The translations under genes and the position numbers were made by a program. A stretch of DNA of 5,049 nucleotides from Planctomycetota bacterium (GTDB taxonomy: Bacteria > Planctomycetota > UBA11346), in contig CANIXE010000193.1 in the NCBI GenBank assembly GCA_947470885.1, positions 1-5,049 of the forward strand. The letters are read 5' to 3'. The notes beneath the pieces were generated by a model. That model worked only from the letters and a program-made list of their open reading frames with translations. It was not told where the DNA came from and made no database searches. This document shows positions 1 to 5,049 of the stretch, in pieces. How positions within the stretch are numbered: the first letter of the stretch is position 1; each line of letters begins with the position of its first letter.

Positions 1-141
1 ATCAATCGAATTGAAATCGGGCAGCAGCACTATGTGCACGATTTCCAATCAACGGGTGAGTCGGAGGGCTCGGTGGAATGTTATTGCAACGACTACCCAT
101 GCGGCTCCGCCGCATCACGTCGTCGCCAGTCTATGACCTGA
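1..141 (+). CDS. Possible C-terminal tail of an unknown protein, cut by the left edge
   Basis: Frame 1 is open from the first base to a TGA at 139-141, giving 46 residues with no internal start needed. The tail contains a cysteine-rich stretch (VECYCNDYPC) followed by a basic end (SRRRQSM). I do not recognise it. Codon use is less GC-rich than in the genes to the right, so this may be non-coding or from a different source. A 46-codon open frame at an edge can occur by chance in GC-rich DNA, so support is weak. It would converge with the DUF1501 remnant. Confidence 0.18.
   Translation: MNRIEIGQQHYVHDFQSTGESEGSVECYCNDYPCGSAASRRRQSMT
99..115. terminator. Perfect 7-bp hairpin downstream of the DUF1501 remnant
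   Basis: ATGCGGC (99-105) and GCCGCAT (109-115) form a perfect stem with a TCC loop. It lies 37 bp beyond the stop codon of the minus-strand DUF1501 remnant, where a terminator would be expected. Neither strand has a T-run after the stem, so intrinsic termination is not demonstrated. Confidence 0.3.
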
Positions 142-151
142 CCATGGAACC

Positions 152-861
152 TCAGCCCCAGCCCGGGTAGATCCGAGACAGATCCGGCCGGGGGCCAGGC
201 TCCCGGAGCACGGTGGTCGCAAAAATCCCGCGGAGATCGTCCACCACCGGCAAGTCGCCTGGATCCTCCAAATGATCCAGACCGGGCCATCCGCCCACCA
301 AACCCGCAGGTCCGCCGCCGCCCAGGACAAACGCACAGCTTGCCCGGCCATGATCAGTCCCCAACGAGGCGTTCTCGGCGCAACGCCGGCCGAATTCCGT
401 GAACACCAGGATGCTGGTGGTCGCCAATTTTGACCCGAGGTCCGCCGCCAGGGCCGCCAATCCGGCAGTCAGCTCCCTGCGCAACGGGGTCACCACGGAA
501 TCCTGGGCGATATGGCTGTCCCAGCCGGGCAGATTGATGCACGAGGCCCGCAGACCCACGTCGGCGTGGATCAGGCCGGCGATGGACTTCCAAGGCGTTT
601 CGGGTGGGCTGGGCCAACAGCGGATCCTGGGCCGCCAGGGCACACAAGCCCTCTGCCAAATCTTCGCCCCCGGGCCAGGCCAGTTCTGCCAGTGCTTGGA
701 TGGCCGCCGGCAAAGACGCCCCCCGGAGTGCCAGGGGCAGTTCCCGGTCGTTGGCCACCGCCCCCCACGGGGGAATTCGTCGTCGCCAGCCAGCACTCCA
801 ACCAGCCGCCAGTGCAGTCCGCTCCGGCTTGTTCCAGCTAGTTCTGGGCGATGAAGCCGCC
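152..861 (-). pseudogene. DUF1501 family protein, frameshifted, with in-frame stop and no N-terminus
   Basis: DUF1501 proteins belong broadly to the alkaline phosphatase/sulfatase-like group; their role is not established and many are exported. The C-terminal half is clear: GWDSH, then TEFGRRCAENAS, GTDHGRAS, a VLGGGG glycine run, GGWPGLDHL, PGDLPVVDDLRG and IYPGWG at the end, all in one frame down to TGA at 152-154. The middle part (NDRELPLALRGASLPAAIQAL to TRNAL) is in a second frame, and the upstream part (FIAQN, stop, LEQAGADCTGGWLECWLATT) is in a third. Two single-base insertions restore one frame: one in the C6 run at 761-766 and one G near 588-591 (giving NALKSIAGLIH). A TAG at 838-840 remains. 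The usual N-terminal motifs (VVFLRGGADGL-like and GLHP-like) are not found. The right boundary, 835-861, is uncertain. Three lesions plus truncation argue for decay rather than sequencing error. Confidence 0.78.
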
Positions 862-1092
862 GAGAAGCGGGCTTGGCCCATCGGGACCTCCACCGGTGAT
901 AACGTCGGGGGGAGGCCGTTGGTTACCGCTGGCCGAAGACCACCAAGCCCATGTGCTGTTTCGGTACGTTCAGCCTGCCAGGTCCGTCAAAACAAGGATC
1001 TCCCCAACGAGCCGGCTTGTAACCGAACTTTGGTGACTACCGTCTGACCCAATCCCAAGCATGAACTAAAGAAGTGCGTCAGGATTAAAACA
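862..1092. other. Gene-poor stretch with nested inverted repeats; possible mobile-element remnant
   Basis: No convincing gene lies here. The minus strand is open without a start codon from 1036 to a TAA at 923-925 (contains GYKPARWGDPCFDG and MGLVVFGQR), which I do not recognise. The left part contains an 8-bp perfect inverted repeat, GGGCTTGG at 869-876 and CCAAGCCC at 943-950, enclosing a second imperfect one at 887-915. The stretch occupies the place where the missing N-terminus of the DUF1501 gene would be expected, so it could be an inserted or recombined fragment. No transposase domain or flanking target duplication was seen. Confidence 0.35.
869..950. repeat. Nested inverted repeats, possible structured RNA or element end
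   Basis: The outer arms GGGCTTGG (869-876) and CCAAGCCC (943-950) are perfectly complementary over 8 bp. Inside, CCTCCACC (887-894) can pair with GGGGGAGG (908-915) with one A-G mismatch, closing a 13-base loop. Two stems nested in 82 bp are more than casual, but long-range 8-bp complementarity is not rare in GC-rich DNA. Strand and function are unknown. Confidence 0.35.
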
Positions 1093-1112
1093 GATAAAAG
1101 AATAGCTTTATC
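1093..1112 (+). promoter_or_regulatory. AT-rich dyad upstream of the histidine kinase
   Basis: GATAAA (1093-1098) and TTTATC (1107-1112) are perfect inverted repeats separated by 8 bases. They sit 38 bp upstream of the chosen kinase start, in a locally A-rich segment (about 1065-1112) that contrasts with the GC-rich surroundings. This is the likely promoter region, and the dyad could be an operator. No convincing -35/-10 pair could be assigned. Confidence 0.25.
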
Positions 1113-1150
1113 CTTGTTGCTGAACCTTGATCACCCAGGAATCCGGCAGC

Positions 1151-2284
1151 ATGAACCGCCAATCACTCCAGCCCCACATGTCCCTGACGGAAGCCCAACC
1201 CGCTGCCAGATTGGATGGGATCGCGCTGGCCGAGCAGATGAAGACGGTCGGCTCGGAATTGACCATCATTGCGATTCTCGACGCGTTCCCTGGTCCAGCG
1301 GTGATCCTCAACGACCGGCGACAAATCGTCGCCGCCAATGCCCAATTCAGAGACGCTGCCCGACCAGCCATTGGTGATCCCGTCGGACACCGGCCTGGCG
1401 ACGCCCTGGGCTGCGTCGAGGCAGCCATGGGGATTGATGGCTGTGGCACGGCCGAGGCCTGCCTGGTATGCGGTGCAGGCAAAGCTCTGACCCGCCTGGA
1501 ACACGGGGCGCAAAGCCCCGTGCGCGAGGAATGCCTGATCACCCGGGCTTGTACTGCGGGTAGGGAGGAGGCGCTTGAATTCGAAGCCGGACTCACCCGC
1601 CTGCCCGGTGATTGGACCCTCTTGGCCTTGCGGGACATCAGCGGGGAAAAGCGGCGAAACGTTCTGGAGCAGTGCTTCATCCACGACGCGATCAACACTG
1701 CAGGGGCGGTTCAGAGCTTGGCCTACCTGTCGTCCATGGGTGACACTGATTGCTCCCACCTGCTGCCGGAAGCGGTCGAAGCCCTGGTGGAGGAGCTACG
1801 CCACCAGCAACTGCTGATGGCGGCAGAGCGCGGTGAGCTCCTCACGCGTCAAGAACGCTTCGATCTGGCCGATGTGTGCGCCGATGTGATACGCTTCCAG
1901 GCGCGCCACCCGGTGGCCAACAACCGCCGGCTGGTGATGCAGGTCGAAGCGACGCCCATCGTGTCCGACCGGGTTCTGGTTCGGAGAATCGCCATCAACT
2001 TGGCCAAGAACGCCCTTGAGGCCGTGCCAGCAGGAACCGAGGTGGTCTTGTCCTGCCGTCCCGGGCCGGGCACGGCGATTCTTGAGGTGATCAACCCCGG
2101 GACCATCCCTGCCCACGTCCAACTCCAGCTGTTCAAGCGTTCATTCTCGACCAAGGGTCAATTTGGTCGCGGGATCGGCACCTGGAGCGTTAAGCTTCTG
2201 ACCGAACGCTATCTCGGCGGTTCGGTGGGATTCACTAGTGGGGTCGGTAGGACGGCGTTCACCGTCACCTTACCCTTGGGCTGA
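1151..2284 (+). CDS. Soluble PAS-type sensor histidine kinase with a four-cysteine motif
   Basis: Cytoplasmic sensor kinase of 377 residues with no membrane segment or signal peptide. Residues about 42-168 form a PAS-like sensor (AFPGPAVILND, then ANAQF). It carries C88-x9-C98-x5-C104-x2-C107 (LGC...GCGTAEACLVCG), a cluster I associate with some PAS kinases and which could bind metal or sense redox state. The phosphoacceptor is probably H178 in FIHDAINTAG. The ATPase domain shows an N-box (NLAKNALEA, N283/N287), NPG at 315-317 where a DxG G1 box is usual, then FKRSFSTKG (328-336) and GRGIGT (339-344). ATG at 1151 is chosen because AGGAA (1137-1141) precedes it by 9 bases; an in-frame TTG at 1127 would add 8 residues and lacks a good ribosome site. 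No response regulator is adjacent, so its partner is unknown. It converges with the reductase gene. Confidence 0.93.
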   Translation: MNRQSLQPHMSLTEAQPAARLDGIALAEQMKTVGSELTIIAILDAFPGPAVILNDRRQIVAANAQFRDAARPAIGDPVGHRPGDALGCVEAAMGIDGCGTAEACLVCGAGKALTRLEHGAQSPVREECLITRACTAGREEALEFEAGLTRLPGDWTLLALRDISGEKRRNVLEQCFIHDAINTAGAVQSLAYLSSMGDTDCSHLLPEAVEALVEELRHQQLLMAAERGELLTRQERFDLADVCADVIRFQARHPVANNRRLVMQVEATPIVSDRVLVRRIAINLAKNALEAVPAGTEVVLSCRPGPGTAILEVINPGTIPAHVQLQLFKRSFSTKGQFGRGIGTWSVKLLTERYLGGSVGFTSGVGRTAFTVTLPLG

Positions 2285-2287
2285 TTG

Positions 2288-2302
2288 GTCAGGATCCCTG
2301 AC
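2288..2302. terminator. Perfect 6-bp hairpin between two convergent genes
   Basis: GTCAGG (2288-2293) and CCTGAC (2297-2302) pair around an ATC loop, 3 bp after the kinase stop. A further GTCAG at 2314-2318, overlapping the reductase stop codon, can pair with the CTGAC at 2298-2302 as an alternative stem. The position suits a shared bidirectional terminator, but no T-tract follows on either strand. Confidence 0.35.
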
Positions 2303-2315
2303 GGGGAATCTCCGG

Positions 2316-3302
2316 TCAGCCAGCTAGAATGGCGTCGATCCTCGCCAGTTCCTCGGTGGAAAATACCAGATTTTCCAAGGCTCTCACGCTATCAAGTACC
2401 TGTTCCGGTCGGCTGGCCCCGGTCAGCGCCGAGGTCACCACCGGATCCCGGAGAACCCAGGCGATGGCCATCTGGGACAGGCTCTGGCCCCGGGTCGTGG
2501 CCACCGACGCCAACTTGCGGACCTTTTCCAAGGCAGCTGGGGCGAGGCGTTCAGCAGACAGCGCGCCATTGCCCATGCCCCGGGCTATTCGGGAATCTCC
2601 AGGGATGCCCTCCAAATATTTGCCGCTGAGAATACCCTGGGCGAGAACTGAGAAGGCGATCACCCCCACGCCTTCCCGGCGGGCGGTGGGCAGCACTGTC
2701 GATTCGATGGTGCGGTCCAGCATGTTGTAATAGGGTTGGTGGATGGTGATGGGGGCCCACTGGCGCTGACTGACGATATCCACCGCCCGGGTGAAATGGG
2801 GATCGGGGTATTTGCTGATCCCAGTGTAGATCGCCTTGCCCTGGCGGACCAGGGTTTCCAACGCCCCCAGGGTTTCTTCCAAGGGGGTGGCCGGATCCAT
2901 GCAGTGGGAATAAAAAATGTCCACATGGTCCAGCCCCAGACGGCGCAGGGATTGCTCGCAACTGTCGAGGATGTGTTTGCGACCCCCGCCCTGACCGTGG
3001 GGCCCCGGCCACATCAGATGGCCCGCCTTGGTGGAGATCACCAGTTCGTGCCGGGGCAGGTCCTTGAGGATGGTCCCAAACAGCGTCTCACTGGCCCCCG
3101 CCGGGCTGCCATAATTGTTGGCCAGATCGAAATGGGTGATGCCGGCGTTGAAGGCGGTGAGGACAATCTCCTTCGACATTCCTGCCTCCACATAGCTGCC
3201 CGTGCCCTGCCACAGACCCAAGCTGATGGCGGGCAGCAATAAACCACTGCTGCCGCAGCGGCGGTAGGGCATGGTGGCATAGCGATTGGGATGGAGGGTC
3301 AT
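2316..3302 (-). CDS. gpr: Aldo/keto reductase, YghZ/Gpr (L-glyceraldehyde 3-phosphate reductase) type
   Basis: NADPH-dependent cytosolic carbonyl reductase of 328 residues. It follows E. coli YghZ/Gpr closely from the start: NRYATMPYRRCGSSGLLLP, then SLGLW, ITHFDLANNYG and ELVISTKAG with MWPGP. The AKR tetrad is visible as D59, Y64, K92 and H133 (IFYSHCMD; the E. coli protein has YSHR). IHQPYYNMLDR (187-197) and the cofactor-phosphate segment SALTGASRPEQ (291-311 region) are present. It is slightly shorter than the E. coli enzyme (346), lacking the extra C-terminal tail. ATG at 3300-3302 has AGGAG four bases upstream. In E. coli this enzyme reduces L-glyceraldehyde 3-phosphate and detoxifies methylglyoxal; the substrate here is inferred from similarity only. 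Divergence from an AraC regulator suggests a regulated, perhaps sugar- or aldehyde-linked role. Confidence 0.95.
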   Translation of the reverse strand: MTLHPNRYATMPYRRCGSSGLLLPAISLGLWQGTGSYVEAGMSKEIVLTAFNAGITHFDLANNYGSPAGASETLFGTILKDLPRHELVISTKAGHLMWPGPHGQGGGRKHILDSCEQSLRRLGLDHVDIFYSHCMDPATPLEETLGALETLVRQGKAIYTGISKYPDPHFTRAVDIVSQRQWAPITIHQPYYNMLDRTIESTVLPTARREGVGVIAFSVLAQGILSGKYLEGIPGDSRIARGMGNGALSAERLAPAALEKVRKLASVATTRGQSLSQMAIAWVLRDPVVTSALTGASRPEQVLDSVRALENLVFSTEELARIDAILAG

Positions 3303-3463
3303 GGGGCTCCTGGGCGCGACTGGGCTTTAGGGGATTGGCAAAATGGTGGGATGTTGGCTTGATGGAAATGAAGAGAAACGTGTAAAACCGACAAAGATTG
3401 AGTCGGAATGTCCGGCAGATTACCAATTAAGGGGAACCTTCCATAGCACCGCCGGGCAACAGC
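3303..3463. promoter_or_regulatory. Shared divergent promoter region of reductase and AraC regulator
   Basis: The 161 bp between the two start codons are AT-richer than the flanking genes, especially 3340-3440. On the plus strand TTGATG (3359-3364) and TAAAAC (3383-3388), 18 bp apart, each match 4 of 6 sigma-70 consensus bases and could drive the regulator. The minus-strand promoter could not be placed with confidence; TTTACA occurs in the right orientation but without a matching -10. Only the layout is well supported. Confidence 0.5.
3388..3406. promoter_or_regulatory. Candidate operator dyad in the divergent promoter
   Basis: CCGAC (3388-3392) and GTCGG (3402-3406) form a perfect 5-bp inverted repeat with a 9-base spacer, overlapping the end of the proposed -10 of the regulator gene. 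In addition AGATT occurs at 3395-3399 and again at 3417-3421, 22 bp apart, about two helical turns, the kind of spacing AraC-family proteins use for direct half-sites. Both are short and could be chance. Confidence 0.3.
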
Positions 3464-4318
3464 ATGGCTAAAATGGGCATCAAACTTCCCCCTGCGGGCA
3501 GCACTTATCGCCGGTTGGGGCGGGATCCCCGGGGCACCACCTGGCGCCAGATCAGTTGCGGGATCTGCGATAAATCCGGGAGGTCCATCGATTTCCTCGA
3601 TTTCAAGTGTTCCACACTCTGCCTGGTTTGGCTCCTCCGGGGTTCCGGCACCTATGAGGATGCCGAAGGACGCACCGTCAACCTGGCCGCCGGTGATTGC
3701 TTCCAACGCTGGCCAGGTCGCAAACACACGACCCGCATCGTCGCCGACAGCGGATGGTACGAGGCCCACATCAATCTGGGCGATGAACTGCCCCAGGTGC
3801 TGGATCAGTTGGGCGTGCTTGATGCCCGACGCACGGTCTGGCACCTGGGCCTGGATCCGGCCCGGTTGGCCCGCTGGATGTCTTTCCGTAACGCCTTGGG
3901 CAAGGCCAGTGATCTGGAACTGCCCGCGCTTTGCATCCAGGCCCAGGCCTTGGTGGTGGAAGCCCACGGCGCTGATCTGGAAACGAATGCAACCCAGGTG
4001 GAAGACCCTGTAGACGCCGCCTGCCGCCAATTGGCGGAACAGTTTGCCGGCCGGGATGACCTCAGGGAATTCTGTCTACGGCTGGGTCTGGATTACGAGA
4101 CATTCCGCAAGCGATTCCGCCGAGAAACAGGTGTGTCTCCGGGACAATATCGGATCCGCCGGCGTATGGAGCGGGCCTGTGCTCTGCTCCAAGCCAGCCC
4201 CCGGTCTGTCGCCGACATCGCCCTCGATTTGGGCTACGCCAGTCCCTTTGATTTTTCCACCCAATTCCGCCGCCAATTAGGGATTTCACCCAGCCATTAT
4301 CGACAACGCCAGGGCTAG
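3464..4318 (+). CDS. AraC/XylS family transcriptional regulator with cupin-like sensor domain
   Basis: DNA-binding regulator of 284 residues. The N-terminal half resembles an AraC-type cupin ligand pocket: LLRGSGTYEDAEGR (57-70), then LAAGDCFQRWPGRKHTT (84-100). The C-terminal half (about 187-282) is the double helix-turn-helix domain: first HTH around 197-220 (LREFCLRLGLDYETFRKRFRR), ETGVSPGQY linker, second HTH SVADIALDLGYASPFDFSTQF (248-268), ending RRQLGISPSHYR, the classical signature. The start at 3464 has no strong ribosome site; ATG at 3473 is an alternative, and a stop at 3428-3430 excludes a longer version. It is divergent from the aldo/keto reductase gene, so that gene is its most likely target, possibly together with its own. 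The ligand is unknown; a sugar or aldehyde-related signal is only a guess from context. Confidence 0.95.
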   Translation: MAKMGIKLPPAGSTYRRLGRDPRGTTWRQISCGICDKSGRSIDFLDFKCSTLCLVWLLRGSGTYEDAEGRTVNLAAGDCFQRWPGRKHTTRIVADSGWYEAHINLGDELPQVLDQLGVLDARRTVWHLGLDPARLARWMSFRNALGKASDLELPALCIQAQALVVEAHGADLETNATQVEDPVDAACRQLAEQFAGRDDLREFCLRLGLDYETFRKRFRRETGVSPGQYRIRRRMERACALLQASPRSVADIALDLGYASPFDFSTQFRRQLGISPSHYRQRQG

Positions 4319-4338
4319 GAAACCTGGTGCAGATGGCT

Positions 4339-5049
4339 CTAACCCAGGCGGTTAATGGCTTCTGTTCCGGCGGGTTCGGGAATCACACCATTGGCGACCA
4401 GGCGCCGGATTTCGGCCCGTGCCGCATCAACCGACAAGATTCCCTGGGCCACCAGATCCCGGAGCGTGGCCACCGCGCCTTCTGTCTTGCCCCGGGATTC
4501 ACCTCGTGATTCGCCCCGGGCCTGCACTTCATCGAATATCGTGACCATGACCGGATCCTCCCGCAATTGGGCGTAAAATCGTGGTAGTTCGCTATCGCGG
4601 ATCCTGGCAAGCTTCACCGCCAAGGGAAGGAAGCGTCTGAGGTCGTCCGCTGATCCCGGCATTCGAGCCAGAGCGACCACCGCCGCCACCGCTGCCGCCA
4701 CCGCATCGACCTGTCGCAAAGCCAAGGACAGCATCATCGCGGCAACGTGATTCTGCAGCTGGCGTAGGCGAGGCAGGTCCTCAGGGCCAATCTGGACCAC
4801 CCGGGTTTGGAAATCGAGCACGCGGAAACCGGCAATGGTGGACTGCAAGACTCCCGGGATCTGCCCAGCATCCGGCTCGGTCACCAACAAGAGGGGCAAT
4901 ACCTCGGCCCCGGGATTCTGCAGGCGCACAGCGGCATAATACCACAAGACCCGGGGCAGATCGACCCGGCGGGCCTCGGACCAATGTTCGATCAGCAGGA
5001 TCACCGCCTGGAACCCGTCGGCCCAGGTCGCCCGCAGGGCGATATCCAG
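4339..5049 (-). CDS. Rpn-like PD-(D/E)XK family protein, N-terminus beyond the window
   Basis: The frame is open to the right edge, giving 236 C-terminal residues; the real start lies outside (a GTG at 5002-5004 is internal and unlikely). The visible part fits the recombination-promoting nuclease/putative transposase-like (Rpn) families: a hydrophobic strand ending in an acidic residue (VILLIEHWSE, E at residue 21 from the edge), RVLWYYAAV, LPLLLVTEP, and after a helical region (Ala/Val run at 116-128) a Gly/Glu/Arg-rich repeat GESRGESRGKTEG (179-191) followed by a small helical tail (LRDLVAQGILSVDAARAEI). The upstream catalytic Asp of such nucleases would be near or beyond the edge, LDIAL being a candidate. 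Family members promote RecA-independent recombination or are uncharacterised. It converges with the AraC gene with a 20-bp gap. Family assignment rests on pattern only. Confidence 0.7.
   Translation of the reverse strand: MDIALRATWADGFQAVILLIEHWSEARRVDLPRVLWYYAAVRLQNPGAEVLPLLLVTEPDAGQIPGVLQSTIAGFRVLDFQTRVVQIGPEDLPRLRQLQNHVAAMMLSLALRQVDAVAAAVAAVVALARMPGSADDLRRFLPLAVKLARIRDSELPRFYAQLREDPVMVTIFDEVQARGESRGESRGKTEGAVATLRDLVAQGILSVDAARAEIRRLVANGVIPEPAGTEAINRLG

Noticed and set aside
118..789. 12-bp direct repeat CGTCGTCGCCAG at 118-129 and 778-789 around the DUF1501 remnant
   Set aside because: One 12-base match in 5 kb of GC-rich DNA is expected by chance, and the second copy is inside the remnant's coding sequence.
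399..1047. Plus-strand open frames of up to 151 codons over the DUF1501 remnant
   Set aside because: They lie opposite clear DUF1501 motifs on the minus strand, show no family pattern, and are Pro/Arg-rich as expected of shadow frames in GC-rich DNA.
1127..1150. TTG start for the kinase 8 codons upstream
   Set aside because: No ribosome site precedes it, whereas ATG 1151 has AGGAA nine bases upstream.
1108..1759. Two minus-strand open frames of nearly 200 codons opposite the kinase gene
   Set aside because: The plus strand has unmistakable histidine kinase motifs across the same bases; the antisense frames are featureless.
3299..4030. Minus-strand 243-codon open frame opposite the AraC gene
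   Set aside because: It overlaps the well-supported AraC coding region in antisense and has no recognisable domain.
4319..4338. CCTGG...CCAGG pairing as a terminator between the AraC and Rpn-like genes
   Set aside because: The stem is only 5 bp with a loop of about 16 bases, extends into the coding end and has no T-tract.
4679..4702. GCC/ACC-rich triplet run resembling a microsatellite
   Set aside because: It simply encodes the Ala/Val helix of the Rpn-like protein and is not a regular repeat.

Overview
GC-rich bacterial DNA (roughly 60% G+C by eye) with Gram-negative-type gene content: an ATPase-domain sensor kinase with a cysteine-bearing PAS-like region, a DUF1501 remnant, an AraC/XylS regulator and an Rpn-like nuclease family protein. 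The phylum cannot be fixed from this window; Proteobacteria or a PVC-type lineage both fit. No tRNA, rRNA, CRISPR array or intact insertion sequence was seen.

Layout. Bases 1-151 hold only a short open tail reading in from the left edge and a perfect 7-bp hairpin. Bases 152-861 (minus strand) carry a decayed DUF1501 gene: three reading frames must be joined, with an in-frame TAG, and the N-terminal third is missing. Bases 862-1150 are mostly non-coding, with nested inverted repeats and then an AT-rich leader. Bases 1151-2284 (plus) encode a soluble histidine kinase. Bases 2316-3302 (minus) encode an aldo/keto reductase of the YghZ/Gpr type, divergent from an AraC-family regulator at 3464-4318 (plus) across a 161-bp AT-richer promoter region with a dyad. 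Bases 4339-5049 (minus) are the C-terminal part of an Rpn-like PD-(D/E)XK family protein that enters from the right edge.

How the genes work together. The one pair likely to act together is the reductase and the AraC regulator: they are divergent and share an intergenic region, the classical arrangement for a regulator controlling its neighbour. The kinase is an orphan here, with no response regulator beside it. The gene pairs kinase/reductase and AraC/Rpn converge with gaps of only 31 and 20 bp. The most noteworthy points are the four-cysteine motif of the kinase, the structured, possibly inserted stretch next to the broken DUF1501 gene, and an excess of GGATCC sites. I do not see a clear new multi-gene system.
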